A stretch of 64,000 nucleotides of DNA from Variovorax sp. J2L1-78 (GCF_030317205.1 NZ_JASZYB010000001.1:806001-870000), one strand, 5' to 3'; shown: positions 39,601-49,508, counted from the stretch's first letter. Notes: a model not told the origin generated them from the letters alone. A program made the numbers and translations.

Positions 39601-40587
39601 TCAGGCGTTCACGTCGACGATGGTGCGCCCCTGAACCTTCCCTGCGAGAACCTGGCGGGCGACTTCGGAGACCTCGGCCAGGCCGATCACCTGGGTGGTT
39701 CGCGCCAGCTTGTCCAGGTCCAGGTCACTGGCCAGACGCGTCCACGCCTGCAGCCGCACGGGCTGCGGTGCATTGACCGAGTCGATACCGGCGAGGGTGA
39801 CGTTGCGCAGGATGAAGGGCAGGACGGAGGCCGGCAGATCCGCCCCCTGTGCGAGGCCGAAGGCCGCGACCACGCCGCGATACCGGGTCTGCGCCAGGAC
39901 GTTCGCCAGCGTATGGCTGCCGACCGAATCGATGGCTCCGGCCCATCGCTCCTTGGCGATCGGTGCGCCCGCGTCGGACAGGGTGTGGCGGTCGATGACG
40001 TCCGCCGCGCCCAGCGCACGCAGGTAATCGGATTCCTCGAGACGCCCGGTCGATGCGATCACGCGATAGCCCAGGCCCGACAGCAGTGCGATCGCCACGG
40101 AACCGGCGCCGCCATTGGCGCCGGTCACCAGGATGTCGCCATGCTCGGGCGCGAGGCCGCCATGCTCCAGTGCGAGCACGGACAACATGGCCGTGAACCC
40201 GGCAGTGCCAATGGCCATGGCATCCCGGGTCGAAAAGACGTCCGGGACCTTGACCAGCCAATCACCGCTCACCCGCGCCTTCTGCGCGAAGCCGCCGTGG
40301 TGGGTCTGACTGAGACCCCAGCCGGTCGCCAGCACACGGTCGCCAGCGACGAGGCCGGGATAGGTCGACGACTCGACGACACCGGCAAAGTCGATGCCCG
40401 GAATCAGCGGAAACTGGCGAATGACCGGTGACCGGCCACTGAGCGCCATCGCGTCCTTGTAGTTCACCGTCGAGTACTCGACCGCGACGGTGACGTCGCC
40501 CGGCATCAGATCCTCGGCCTTGAAGTCGACCAGGCTGCTTGAAATGGTGTCGCCGGTCTTGCTGGCGAGCAGTGCTTTGAACGTCAT
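39601..40587 (-). CDS. acuI: AcuI/YhdH-type acrylyl-CoA reductase-like MDR protein
   Basis: A 328-residue MDR enzyme closely matching the AcuI/YhdH family, which reduces acryloyl-CoA to propionyl-CoA with NADPH and so removes a reactive electrophile. Family marks are Y-S-T-V-N-Y-K-D-A-M-A, P-G-I-D-F-A-G, T-G-W-G-L-S-Q-T-H-H-G-G, T-G-A-N-G-G-A-G-S-V-A and the late I-L-R-N-V-T-L-A-G-I-D-S-V. Its neighbours are other double-bond reductases, supporting electrophile detoxification. Confidence 0.88.
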   Translation of the reverse strand: MTFKALLASKTGDTISSSLVDFKAEDLMPGDVTVAVEYSTVNYKDAMALSGRSPVIRQFPLIPGIDFAGVVESSTYPGLVAGDRVLATGWGLSQTHHGGFAQKARVSGDWLVKVPDVFSTRDAMAIGTAGFTAMLSVLALEHGGLAPEHGDILVTGANGGAGSVAIALLSGLGYRVIASTGRLEESDYLRALGAADVIDRHTLSDAGAPIAKERWAGAIDSVGSHTLANVLAQTRYRGVVAAFGLAQGADLPASVLPFILRNVTLAGIDSVNAPQPVRLQAWTRLASDLDLDKLARTTQVIGLAEVSEVARQVLAGKVQGRTIVDVNA

Positions 40588-40622
40588 GTGCTGTCCTTTC
40601 CGTTCCGGAGTCTTTTGCCGTT

Positions 40623-41411
40623 TCAGGCGGCGGTTCGATAGCGCTCGGCCACCTGCGCCTGCCGGATGTCCGCGATCAGGGTCTGACGTGCCGTGTTCAG
40701 CACCTCCCAGCGCGCGGCATCGTGCAGCGGTGGGATCGTCACGAGCTCACGGCGGTCGAATCCGGCCAGCGCGGCATCCACCAGCTCGTCCGCCGCCATC
40801 AATTCAGGCATCGCACGGGTATCGATGCCCGCGCGCTCCCAGATCTCGGTACGGGTGCCGGCAGGCAACACCGCCTGCACATAGACCCCCTTGGGCGTGA
40901 GCTCCAGGCTCAAGCCCTGGGACAGGAACAGCACGAAGGCCTTGGTTGCACCGTAGACCGACATGCCGAACTCGGGTGCCAGTCCGACCACCGAGCCGAT
41001 GTTGACGATCGCGCCTTTGCCGGCCTGCGCCAGGCGCGGGGCGATGGCACTCGCCAGCCTGACCAGTGCGGTGGTGTTGAGCGTGACCAGACGGGCGACA
41101 TCGTCGGTCGATTGGTCAATGAACTGGCCGGGCAGTGCGGCTCCGGCGTTGTTGATCAGGGTGTCGATCCTGGCGTCCTCGCGCAGGCGCGCCTCGACGG
41201 CGGCCAGATCGCTGGCCTGGGTCAGGTCGGCCGGGAGGATATCGACGGCGGCGCCGGTTTCCGCACGCAGGCGCGCCGCGAGCGTTTCCAGGCGTGCCTT
41301 GTCGCGTGCCACCAGCACCAGGTCGTGGCCGCGGCGTGCGAAGCGGTCGGCATAGATGGCGCCGATGCCGGTCGAGGCGCCCGTGATGAGAACAGTGGAA
41401 CGAGTGGTCAT
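40623..41411 (-). CDS. Short-chain dehydrogenase/reductase
   Basis: A 262-residue classical SDR. The cofactor motif T-G-A-S-T-G-I-G is at residues 10-17, N-N-A-G near 88, Ser near 141, and the catalytic Tyr-x3-Lys in Y-G-A-T-K near 155. An Arg after the second strand (V-A-R-D) suggests NADP(H). The ATG at 41411 was chosen because homology begins there; an upstream start at 41468 lies in the gap before the OYE gene. Substrate unknown; second gene of the redox operon. Confidence 0.87.
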   Translation of the reverse strand: MTTRSTVLITGASTGIGAIYADRFARRGHDLVLVARDKARLETLAARLRAETGAAVDILPADLTQASDLAAVEARLREDARIDTLINNAGAALPGQFIDQSTDDVARLVTLNTTALVRLASAIAPRLAQAGKGAIVNIGSVVGLAPEFGMSVYGATKAFVLFLSQGLSLELTPKGVYVQAVLPAGTRTEIWERAGIDTRAMPELMAADELVDAALAGFDRRELVTIPPLHDAARWEVLNTARQTLIADIRQAQVAERYRTAA

Positions 41412-41468
41412 GTGTTTTTTCTCTTGATAGAAGGGCGAGCCCATGCCGCGGTGTGCGGCATGGGGCAA

Positions 41469-42566
41469 TCACTGCTGGGCGCTGGAACCGGCGAGCGCCG
41501 GGTAGTCGATGTAGCCCGCCGCGCCACCCCCATAGAGCGTGGCCGGGTTCAGGGTGGCGAGGGGTGCGCCGGCTTTCAGTCTTTCGACCAGATCGGGGTT
41601 GCCGATGAAGGGGCGGCCGAAGGCGAACAGGTCGGCCTTGCCTTCGATCAGGCGGGCGTTGGCCAGTTCGAGGCCATACCCGTTGTTGGCCAGGTAGGTG
41701 TTCTTGAAGCGGGTGCGCAAGGCATCGAAATCGAACGGTGCGGCATCGCGGGGACCACCGGTGGCGCCTTCGACCACGTGCAGGTAGACGATGCCCAGTG
41801 CACTGAGTTGCTCGGCGATGTAGTCGTACTGCGGCTGCGGATCGCTGCAGGAAATGGCGCCGGCCGACGACACCGGCGAGAGGCGCACACCGGTGCGTTC
41901 GGCACCGATCTCCTTCGCCACGGCCGCCGTGACTTCGAGCAGCAGGCGCGCGCGGTTCTCGATGGAGCCGCCGTACGCGTCCGTGCGGGCATTGGCGCCG
42001 TCCTTGATGAACTGTTCGAGCAGATAGCCGTTGGCACCGTGGATCTCGACGCCGTCGAAGCCGGCGGCGATCGCGTTGGCCGCAGCCTGGCGGAAATCCT
42101 CGACGATGCCCGGAAGCTCATCCAAGGTCAGCGCACGTGGCTCGGAGACGTCGTGAAAACCATTGTTGACGAAGGTCTTGGTCGCGGCGCGGATGGCAGA
42201 GGGCGCCACCGGCGCGGTGCGGCCAGGCCGCAGGTCGACGTGGGAGATGCGGCCCACGTGCCACAACTGGACGAAGATCCGCCCGCCCTTGGCATGAACA
42301 GCGTCGGTCACTTTGCGCCAGCCGTCGATCTGCGGCTGGGTGTAGAGGCCCGGCGTGTCCTGGTAACCCTGGGCATCGGCCGAGATCTGGGTGGCCTCGG
42401 TGATGAGGAGGCCCGCCGAGGCGCGTTGACTGTAGTAGGTGGCGGCGTGCTCGCTGGGGACCAGACCCGCACCCGCACGATTGCGCGTCAGCGGCGCCAT
42501 CACGATGCGGTTGGCCAGTTGGAGTGAGCCCAGTGTGTAGGGCTCGAAAAGCGTTTTGTCAGTCAT
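41469..42566 (-). CDS. nemA: Old Yellow Enzyme family alkene reductase (NemA-like)
   Basis: A 365-residue FMN enzyme of the OYE family, which reduces activated double bonds, N-ethylmaleimide-like electrophiles and nitro compounds with NAD(P)H. Visible marks are F-E-P-Y-T-L-G near the start, A-P-L-T-R-N-R, the substrate-binding pair H-G-A-N near 185, and Y-G-G-S with the proton-donor Tyr. F-G-R-P-F-I-G-N-P-D near the end binds FMN phosphate. It is the first gene of the redox operon, divergent from the TetR regulator. E. coli nemA is also controlled by a TetR protein, NemR. Confidence 0.93.
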   Translation of the reverse strand: MTDKTLFEPYTLGSLQLANRIVMAPLTRNRAGAGLVPSEHAATYYSQRASAGLLITEATQISADAQGYQDTPGLYTQPQIDGWRKVTDAVHAKGGRIFVQLWHVGRISHVDLRPGRTAPVAPSAIRAATKTFVNNGFHDVSEPRALTLDELPGIVEDFRQAAANAIAAGFDGVEIHGANGYLLEQFIKDGANARTDAYGGSIENRARLLLEVTAAVAKEIGAERTGVRLSPVSSAGAISCSDPQPQYDYIAEQLSALGIVYLHVVEGATGGPRDAAPFDFDALRTRFKNTYLANNGYGLELANARLIEGKADLFAFGRPFIGNPDLVERLKAGAPLATLNPATLYGGGAAGYIDYPALAGSSAQQ

Positions 42567-42680
42567 GCTGGTTTGCTGTTTGTCGTTGATGCGTCAAAGC
42601 CGCGGAAATGCTGGAGGAAGGCGGAAGCGGTCAGATGGGGATCGCTCCGGTCCAGAAGCCTTCCAAGCGAAGGTGTTTTA

Positions 42681-42734
42681 ATGATGTCGATCATCATCTT
42701 TGATGTCAAGGACTTTGATGATAAGTAACATCAA
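42681..42734. promoter_or_regulatory. Two palindromes, candidate TetR operators
   Basis: In the AT-rich gap between nemA and tetR, ATGATG-N5-CATCAT (42681-42697) and TTGATG-N8-CATCAA (42715-42734) share GATG/CATC half-sites; another TTTGATG lies between them at 42699. The layout fits a TetR protein controlling both directions. The gene-to-gene distance is 216 bp. Binding is inferred. Confidence 0.55.
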
Positions 42735-42782
42735 TGTATATTCATGCCATCACCTAATGGCACATCGAGAGAGTTCCTGGAC

Positions 42783-43364
42783 ATGAAGGTCACCAAAGCG
42801 CAGGCCCAGGCGAACCGGGCGCACATCGTCGAAACGGCCTCTGCGCTGTTTCGCGAGCATGGCTACGATGGGGTGGGGATCGCGGACTTGATGGCGACCG
42901 CGGGGTTCACGCACGGCGGGTTCTACAAGCACTTCGGATCCAAGGCCGATCTGATGGCGGAAGCGGCGACCTGTGGTTTTGCCGAGGCGGCCGCCAAAGC
43001 CGAAGGGGTCGATGCGGGAGCGTTCGTCAAAGACTACTTGTCCCGTGAGCACCGGGACGCTCGGGGGGAAGGTTGCACGATGGCTGCGCTATGCGGAGAC
43101 GCTGCGCGTCAGCCGGCGTCGATCAAGGCGGCTTTTGCGAATGGCGTTGAAGGCATGCTGGCGAACCTGGCAGACCAGTCCGGCGTGCCGGAGGACAGTA
43201 AACGGGAGGCAGACCTGCGTGCCGCGCATATCGACGTCATCGCGCAGGTGATCGGCGCCGTGGTGCTGTCGCGGGCGTGTCCTGACGACTCGCCGCTCGC
43301 CGATGAAATTCTGGATGTCTGCCGTACGGCAGTCCTGTCGAGGCTGTCGTCCCTCGACGTGTAG
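42783..43364 (+). CDS. TetR-family regulator of the redox operon
   Basis: A 193-residue TetR protein. The N-terminal helix-turn-helix (residues about 13-58) includes I-A-D-L-M-A-T-A-G-F-T-H-G-G-F-Y-K-H-F. The C-terminal ligand domain contains Cys64, Cys98 and Cys104 (G-C-T-M-A-A-L-C-G-D), which could sense electrophiles or oxidants as NemR does. The ATG at 42783 fits the family start; an in-frame ATG at 42744 would add 13 residues. It is divergent from nemA and probably represses it and itself. Confidence 0.88.
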   Translation: MKVTKAQAQANRAHIVETASALFREHGYDGVGIADLMATAGFTHGGFYKHFGSKADLMAEAATCGFAEAAAKAEGVDAGAFVKDYLSREHRDARGEGCTMAALCGDAARQPASIKAAFANGVEGMLANLADQSGVPEDSKREADLRAAHIDVIAQVIGAVVLSRACPDDSPLADEILDVCRTAVLSRLSSLDV

Positions 43365-43389
43365 CCGACACACTCAGGGCGTCGGTCGC

Positions 43390-43413
43390 CCCAGCAGCCC
43401 TGCGGCTGCTGGG
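43390..43413. other. GC-rich hairpin between converging tetR and adk
   Basis: CCCAGCAGCC (43390-43399) and GGCTGCTGGG (43404-43413) form a perfect 10-bp stem with a CTGC loop. There is no T-run on either side, so it is not a classical intrinsic terminator. It may still protect or end the two converging transcripts. Confidence 0.5.
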
Positions 43414-43417
43414 CGCT

Positions 43418-44092
<675 letters not shown>

Positions 44093-44194
44093 TTAGATTT
44101 CTGTCGCGCCGAGCCGGCCACGGGGGCAAGGGGCAGGGCGGAGTTGCGTCGAGGATAGCATGCGCACCCGTGCGAAATGCCCGCGAAAGACGCC

Positions 44195-44959
44195 TCAGCG
44201 ACCCGCAAACAGCGCACGCACGCGGGCCAGGTCTTCCGGCGTGTCGACGCCCGGGCCCGGGCTGTGGTCGCTGATGTGCACCGCGATGCGGAAGCCATGC
44301 CACAGTGCCCGCAACTGTTCGAGCGCTTCGGTGGTTTCGATGGGGGCCGGTGCCAGCGTCGGAAACCTGCGGATGAAGCCTGCGCGGTAGCCGTAGATGC
44401 CGATGTGCCGCAACGGTGGCGGCGCCGTCGGCACGGCGGGCCCGTCGTTCGACGCAGGACCATCGCGCCACCAGGGAATCGGCGCGCGGCTGAAATACAG
44501 CGCGGAGCCGCGCGCGTCGAGCACCACCTTCACGACATTCGGGTTGCCGAAATCGGCGGGCGAATCGATCGCATGTGCGGCGGTGCTCATGGCGGCCTCC
44601 GGCTGCGCGGCCAGTTCGGCCGCGACGGCGTCGATCAGCGCCGGCTCGATGAGGGGTTCGTCGCCCTGCACGTTCACGACGATCGCGTCGTCCGGCAGCG
44701 CGAGTCGGGTGCAGGCCTCGGCCAGGCGATCGCTGCCGCTCGGGTGGTCGGTGCGCGTGAGCAGCGCGTCGATGCCGTGCGCGGTGCAGGCGTCGACGAT
44801 GCGCGCATGGTCCGCCGCGACGACGACGCGCGAGGCGCCGGACGACTGGGCGCGTTGCGCCACGCGCACGACCATCGGCACGCCGCCGATGTTCGCCAGC
44901 GGCTTGTCGGGCAGGCGCGTGGAGGCCAGGCGCGCTGGAATCAGGACGGTGAAGGGCAT
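44195..44959 (-). CDS. kdsB: 3-deoxy-manno-octulosonate cytidylyltransferase
   Basis: A 254-residue CMP-KDO synthetase, activating KDO for lipopolysaccharide. It has [15 protein letters not shown] near the start, V-N-V-Q-G-D-E-P near 105 and H-I-G-I-Y-G-Y near 195. Start ATG at 44957-44959 overlaps the Trm112 stop (ATGA); a TTG one codon earlier is possible. A Pro/Ala-rich insert (about residues 170-188) is a small variation of the family. Confidence 0.97.
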   Translation of the reverse strand: MPFTVLIPARLASTRLPDKPLANIGGVPMVVRVAQRAQSSGASRVVVAADHARIVDACTAHGIDALLTRTDHPSGSDRLAEACTRLALPDDAIVVNVQGDEPLIEPALIDAVAAELAAQPEAAMSTAAHAIDSPADFGNPNVVKVVLDARGSALYFSRAPIPWWRDGPASNDGPAVPTAPPPLRHIGIYGYRAGFIRRFPTLAPAPIETTEALEQLRALWHGFRIAVHISDHSPGPGVDTPEDLARVRALFAGR

Positions 44960-45141
44960 CAAAGGCCGAGTTCGTCGTCCGATAGGGTGCGGGCTTCGTT
45001 CTCGAGCAGCACGGGAATGCCGTCGCGCACCGGGTAGGCCAGCCGCGCACTGCGCGAGACCAGTTCCTTTTTCTCGGCGTCCCAGGTCAGCGGGCCCTTG
45101 GTGACGGGGCAGACGAGCAGTTCAAGAAGCTTGGTGTCCAT
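44959..45141 (-). CDS. Trm112-family protein
   Basis: A 60-residue Trm112-like protein (YcaR family). It shows [14 protein letters not shown] and the late [13 protein letters not shown] motif. Only one of the Cys residues of zinc-binding members is present, as in many bacterial versions. Bacterial function is unclear; eukaryotic Trm112 activates methyltransferases. It overlaps the end of lpxK by 20 bp and the kdsB start by 1 base, a conserved order in Gram-negative LPS gene sets. Confidence 0.92.
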   Translation of the reverse strand: MDTKLLELLVCPVTKGPLTWDAEKKELVSRSARLAYPVRDGIPVLLENEARTLSDDELGL

Positions 45142-46102
45142 CGAGCGATGATAGCTTTGCATCGAGCGCTGCCAGGAAGGCGGGCGCCGGCTCGAAGCGC
45201 AGCGGCACGGCGAGCGCGTCCGGCTGCCGGCGCCAGAGCTTGAGCGCGTCTTTCTCGGTGCACAGCACGGTCGCATCGGCGGCGGCAACCCGTGCCCAAT
45301 CGTCGAAATCGTGGTGGTCGGGCAGGGCGATGCAACGGGCGGGTACGAGGCCTTGGTCGCGCAGCATCTGGAAGAAGCTGTCGGGCTTAGCGATGCCGGC
45401 CACGGCGATCAGCGGCCGACCGGCCAGCGCTGCGATCGGCACCGTGGCACCGTCCGCCGACACGGCCGATGCGGCCAGCGAGCGTCGCGCCGTGAAACCG
45501 GCGAAGGCCGGCCGCGCACCGGTGTGCAGCACCAGATCGCAGGCCCGCGACCAGGGCTCGCGCAAGGGCCCGGCCGGCAGCAGCCAGCCGTTGCCGATGC
45601 CGCGGTCGTCGAAGACGCAGACCTCGACGTCGCGCGCCATTGCTAGGTGCTGCAAGCCGTCGTCGCTGACGATCACGCGGACGTCCGGGTAGGCCGCCGT
45701 CAGCGCGCGTGCCGCGTCGATGCGCCGAGCTGCGACGAACACGGGGGCGCCGGTCGATCGGCGGACCAGCGCCGGCTCGTCGCCGACGTCGCGCGGGTCG
45801 CTGTCGTCGTGCACTTCGCGGCAGTCGGTGGTGCGGCGGCCGTGGCCGCGCGAGATCACGCCGGCCCGCACGCCGCGGGCGCGAAGGTGCTCGACGATGG
45901 CCATCACGACCGGGGTCTTCCCCGCACCACCGGCGACCACGTTGCCCACCACCACGACCGGCACGCCGGCGCGCTCGGTGTGCAGCCAGCCCGCGCGATA
46001 CAGCGCGCGGCGCAGTGCCGCGAGCAGGCCGAAGCATCGTGACAGCGGCCACAGCAGCCGCGCGACCGCGCCCCGTTCGAGCCAGACGCGCTGCAGCTGC
46101 AA
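45122..46102 (-). CDS. lpxK: Tetraacyldisaccharide 4'-kinase
   Basis: A 326-residue LpxK, which phosphorylates the lipid A precursor disaccharide at 4'. It has a membrane-anchoring N-terminus and P-loop [12 protein letters not shown] near residues 52-63. S-R-G-H-G-R and the D-D-G-L-Q-H motif near 145 are also seen. The start is TTG at 46102, right after exbD; the next alternative (CTG, two codons on) makes no practical difference. It overlaps trm112 by 20 bp. Confidence 0.95.
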   Translation of the reverse strand: MQLQRVWLERGAVARLLWPLSRCFGLLAALRRALYRAGWLHTERAGVPVVVVGNVVAGGAGKTPVVMAIVEHLRARGVRAGVISRGHGRRTTDCREVHDDSDPRDVGDEPALVRRSTGAPVFVAARRIDAARALTAAYPDVRVIVSDDGLQHLAMARDVEVCVFDDRGIGNGWLLPAGPLREPWSRACDLVLHTGARPAFAGFTARRSLAASAVSADGATVPIAALAGRPLIAVAGIAKPDSFFQMLRDQGLVPARCIALPDHHDFDDWARVAAADATVLCTEKDALKLWRRQPDALAVPLRFEPAPAFLAALDAKLSSLDGHQAS

Positions 46103-46103
46103 G

Positions 46104-46541
46104 TCAGCGCCCCGCCTGGGCGGCGGATTGCGTGGCGAAGGTGATCTGCACCATGCCGGCCCGGCGTGCGGCCTCCATCACCGTGATCACGGCCTGGTGC
46201 GCCGCGCTGGCGTCGGCGCTGATGATGACCACGCTGTCCTTGGTGCCGCCCGCCGCCGTGAGCGCGGCGGCGACCGTCTCGACGCTGCGGTCGGGCAGGA
46301 CGTTGCGGTTGATCGAATAGCGGCCGTCCGCCGACACGGCGACGATCACTTCCTTGGGGTAGTCGCGTTGCGGCTCGGCATCGGCCACCGGCAGGCGCAG
46401 CTGCATCTCGGTGAACTTGCTGTAGGTCGTCGACAGCATCAGGAAGATGAGCACGACCAGCAGCACGTCGATGAACGGGATCAAGTTGATTTCCGGCTCG
46501 TCGCGCGCGCCGTGGCGGAAATGCATGCGACCGGGCTTCAT
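46104..46541 (-). CDS. exbD: ExbD/TolR-family biopolymer transport protein
   Basis: A 145-residue ExbD-like protein with a short cytoplasmic N-terminus and a single membrane helix (about 18-38) holding the conserved Asp ([10 protein letters not shown]). A periplasmic domain follows. With ExbB it forms a proton-driven motor for TonB-type transport. No tonB gene is adjacent. Its start is 7 bp after the exbB stop. In this bacterial family exbBD commonly precede lpxK. Confidence 0.93.
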   Translation of the reverse strand: MKPGRMHFRHGARDEPEINLIPFIDVLLVVLIFLMLSTTYSKFTEMQLRLPVADAEPQRDYPKEVIVAVSADGRYSINRNVLPDRSVETVAAALTAAGGTKDSVVIISADASAAHQAVITVMEAARRAGMVQITFATQSAAQAGR

Positions 46542-46548
46542 CGCGGGC

Positions 46549-47181
46549 TCACTTGCGCAGCGCGTTGAGATGCCGCGCGAAGCGCTCGCCGGCCAGCTCG
46601 AGGTTCAGCAGGTATTCGTCGACCCGGGTGCGAAAGTAGCGCCAGAAGATCAAGGTGGGAATGGCGACGATCAGGCCAAAGGCGGTGTTGTAGAGCGCGA
46701 TCGAGATCCCGTGCGCCAGTTGCGCCGGATTGCCCGAACCCACCGCGCCACCGGCCGGCGACTGCGAGCCGAAGATCTCGATCATGCCGATCACGGTGCC
46801 CAGCAGGCCGAGCAGCGGCGCGGCCGAAGCGATGGTGGCGAGCGCCGGGAGCCAGCGCTCCAGACGGTGCGCCACCGTGCGGCCGGAAGCTTCCATGGCG
46901 GCGCGGACATCTTCCTCGCTGCAGCGCGGGTTGGCGTTCAGCGCACGAAACCCGGCGGCGAGCACTTCGCCCAGCGCCGAGTTCTTTTCGAGCTTGGTCA
47001 CGACATCGGGGCCCGGCACCGCGTTGCGCGACACATTGATGGCCTCGTCGAGCAATTTGGGCGGCAGGACACGTGCCGTCTTCAGGCTCGTGAAGCGTTC
47101 GATCACCAAGGCCAAGGCGAGCACCGAACAGGCGAGCAGCGGCCAGATCGGCCAGCCCGCAGCAACTATGATGGAAAACAA
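46549..47181 (-). CDS. exbB: ExbB/TolQ-family (MotA-type) proton channel protein
   Basis: A 210-residue protein with three membrane helices (about 5-25, 108-130 and 155-178) and the MotA/TolQ/ExbB core L-L-G-L-L-G-T-V-I-G-M-I. The start is TTG at 47181, decided by a strong GGAGG five bases upstream and by the natural beginning of the first helix. It is the first gene of the exbB-exbD-lpxK-trm112-kdsB run. Confidence 0.93.
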   Translation of the reverse strand: MFSIIVAAGWPIWPLLACSVLALALVIERFTSLKTARVLPPKLLDEAINVSRNAVPGPDVVTKLEKNSALGEVLAAGFRALNANPRCSEEDVRAAMEASGRTVAHRLERWLPALATIASAAPLLGLLGTVIGMIEIFGSQSPAGGAVGSGNPAQLAHGISIALYNTAFGLIVAIPTLIFWRYFRTRVDEYLLNLELAGERFARHLNALRK

Positions 47182-47507
47182 GAAATCCTCCGGCCCTTGG
47201 ATTGCAAATGCGCGGCGATTATCACCGAGTGCCGCGCCAGAAACCGCGTCGCATCGCTGTCAGCGACGACGCACAGATTCTGTGGATAACTTTGTGATTA
47301 ACTGCGTTGGCAACTGGTCCGCACCCGCATGGACAGGGCCTCGCATTAGGACGATCGAATTTTGAGCAGCACTTTCTCCAACGAAATCAATAGCTTGCAC
47401 CACAAGCCGTGCTTCCCTGAGGCGGGTGCGTGGGCGGGCAACGTGCACGTGCTGCACTGTGGAAGAGTGGCTGTCGCCGAGAGCATTTCGCTGTGATCGA
47501 TGCCGAG
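47182..47507. other. Gene-free divergent region between exbB and xseA
   Basis: No gene is supported in these 326 bp. A GATAAT at 47218-47223 on the minus strand may be the exbB -10 box. A single perfect DnaA-box sequence, TTATCCACA on the minus strand (47281-47289), is present. Other AT-rich patches (47339-47365) may hold the xseA promoter. No terminator or repeat was seen. Confidence 0.5.
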
Positions 47508-48803
47508 ATGTCGCGCGGTGTCGCGCCGCGCGTGTGGGCGGTTGGCGCCTTGTGCCATGCGGTCGCCGATGCGCTCGACGCGCGCTTCAACCCGGTCACC
47601 GTGCAGGGCGAGATCTCCGGCTTCTCGCGTGCGGCCAGCGGCCACTGCTACTTCGCGCTGAAGGATGCCTCCGGGCAACTGCGCTGCGCCATGTTCCGGC
47701 GCGCCGCCAGCCTGGTGGATTTCTCGCCGCGCGATGGCGACCAGGTCGAGGTGCGCGGCCGACTCGCGGTCTACGAGCCGCGCGGCGATTTGCAACTGGT
47801 GGTCGAAAGCCTGTCGCGCGCAGGGCAGGGCGCGCTGTTCGAACAGTTCCTGCAGCGCAAGGCCAAGCTCGAGGCGGAAGGGCTCTTCGACCCGGCGCGC
47901 AAGCGGGCCTTGCCGACCATGCCGCGCGCCGTCGGCGTGGTCACGTCGCTCGGCGCCGCGGCACTGCACGACGTGGTGACCGCCCTGCGCCGTCGGGTGC
48001 CGCACATCCCGGTCGTGCTGGCGCCAGCCGCCGTGCAGGGCGCCGGCGCGCCGGCCGAACTGGTGCGGGCGCTGCAGTCGCTCTGGACGTCGCCGCAGCC
48101 CGTCGATGTCATCCTGCTGGTACGCGGCGGCGGCTCGATCGAAGACCTGTGGGCCTTCAACGACGAAACCCTGGCGCGCGCCATCGTGCAGAGCCCCGTG
48201 CCCGTGGTGTGCGGCGTCGGCCACGAGACCGACTTCACCATCGCCGACTTCTGCGCCGACCTGCGTGCACCGACGCCGACCGCGGCGGCAGAGCTGGTGT
48301 CCGCGCCGCGCGAGGTCTGGCTCGGCGCGCTGGACCTGATCGAAGGCAAGTTGAACGACGCCCTTGGCGCGCGGCTCGACCTGCTCGGTCAGCGGCTGGA
48401 CCTGGCTGCCGGCCGGCTCGGGCGACCGTCGTCCGTCGTGCTGCGACAGCAACTGCGATTGGCGCGCGAGGCGCAGCGGCTGCGCTATGCCGTCGCGTCG
48501 CAGCACCAGCGGCTCGCCCAACGGGCACGCACCGCGCATCAAGGCTGGCCCGCGCTGTTGCAAGGTAGCCTGCGCCAGCAGCGCGAACGCCTCGACCGGC
48601 TGGACACGCGACTGCGCCTGCTCGATCCGGCGCAGGTGCTGCAGCGCGGCTATGCGTGGCTGGTCGACGCGCGAGGGCAGGCCGTGACCAGCACCGCACG
48701 CATCGCTGCGGGCGATGCACTGTCCGCGCGACTGGCCGACGGCAGCCTCGATGTCCACGTCGACGCCGTGCGCACGCGGCCCCCGCCGACGCGGGGCGCG
48801 TGA
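47508..48803 (+). CDS. xseA: Exodeoxyribonuclease VII, large subunit
   Basis: A 431-residue XseA. An N-terminal OB fold (about 1-105, with V-Q-G-E-I-S-G-F) precedes the catalytic domain, which has the motifs V-R-G-G-G-S-I-E-D-L-W-A-F-N-D and G-V-G-H-E-T-D-F-T-I. A long coiled-coil follows (about 280-395). With XseB it degrades single-stranded DNA from both ends. The ATG at 47508 fits the family start; longer in-frame starts at 47430 are less likely. xseB is not in the window. Confidence 0.95.
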   Translation: MSRGVAPRVWAVGALCHAVADALDARFNPVTVQGEISGFSRAASGHCYFALKDASGQLRCAMFRRAASLVDFSPRDGDQVEVRGRLAVYEPRGDLQLVVESLSRAGQGALFEQFLQRKAKLEAEGLFDPARKRALPTMPRAVGVVTSLGAAALHDVVTALRRRVPHIPVVLAPAAVQGAGAPAELVRALQSLWTSPQPVDVILLVRGGGSIEDLWAFNDETLARAIVQSPVPVVCGVGHETDFTIADFCADLRAPTPTAAAELVSAPREVWLGALDLIEGKLNDALGARLDLLGQRLDLAAGRLGRPSSVVLRQQLRLAREAQRLRYAVASQHQRLAQRARTAHQGWPALLQGSLRQQRERLDRLDTRLRLLDPAQVLQRGYAWLVDARGQAVTSTARIAAGDALSARLADGSLDVHVDAVRTRPPPTRGA

Positions 48804-48851
48804 ATCCTTTCTAGAATCCCTCATCCCACAACCAACCCACGAGCCAAGAAT

Positions 48852-49433
48852 ATGGAACACGTCCTTCCTCCTCTCCCGTACGCCCTCGACGCCCTCGCGC
48901 CCGAGTATTCGAAGGAAACGCTCGAGTACCACTACGGCAAGCACCACAACGCCTACGTCGTGAACCTGAACAACCTGCAGAAGGGCACCGAGTTCGAGAG
49001 CATGACGCTCGAGGAGATCGTGAAGAAGTCCAGCGGCGGCATCTACAACAATTCCGCGCAGATCTGGAACCACACCTTCTTCTGGAACTGCATGAAGCCG
49101 CAGGGCGGCGGCGCTCCGACCGGTGACCTGGCCAAGGCCATCGACGCCAAGTGGGGCAGCTACGACGCCTTCAAGGAAGCCTTCGTGAAGTCGGCCGTCG
49201 GCAACTTCGGCTCCGGCTGGACCTGGCTCGTGAAGAAGGCCGACGGCACTGTCGACATCGTGAACACCGGCGCTGCCGGCACGCCGCTGACCACCGCCGA
49301 CAAGGCACTGCTCACCGTCGACGTCTGGGAGCATGCCTACTACATCGACTACCGCAACCTGCGCCCGAAGTTCGTCGAGACCTTCCTGGCCAAGCTGGTC
49401 AACTGGGACTTCGCGCAGAAGAACTTCGCTTAA
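48852..49433 (+). CDS. sodB: Superoxide dismutase (Fe type)
   Basis: A 193-residue Fe/Mn superoxide dismutase. The four metal ligands are His27, His74, Asp157 and His161 (D-V-W-E-H-A-Y-Y). The G-G-G-A-P-T-G near 86 and the length favour the iron form. It has no signal peptide, so it is cytoplasmic. It follows xseA by 48 bp, a conserved pairing in Burkholderiales, and is closed by a strong terminator. Confidence 0.97.
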   Translation: MEHVLPPLPYALDALAPEYSKETLEYHYGKHHNAYVVNLNNLQKGTEFESMTLEEIVKKSSGGIYNNSAQIWNHTFFWNCMKPQGGGAPTGDLAKAIDAKWGSYDAFKEAFVKSAVGNFGSGWTWLVKKADGTVDIVNTGAAGTPLTTADKALLTVDVWEHAYYIDYRNLRPKFVETFLAKLVNWDFAQKNFA

Positions 49434-49455
49434 GTCCGGGCTCTGCCTTCGAGAG

Positions 49456-49480
49456 AAAGCCGGCTTCGTGCCGGCTTTTT
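49456..49480. terminator. Intrinsic terminator after sodB
   Basis: AAAGCCGGC (49456-49464) pairs with GCCGGCTTT (49470-49478) around a TTCGT loop and runs into T residues. It works for sodB and, in reverse, for the DUF192 gene. It is almost the same sequence as the terminator at 29297. Confidence 0.9.
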
Positions 49481-49508
49481 GTCGTCTCGGTGTTGCGCAC
49501 CGGTAGCC

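Noticed and set aside
43390-43413. Strong hairpin considered as intrinsic terminator of tetR or adk
   Set aside because: No T-run on either strand, so recorded only as a hairpin.
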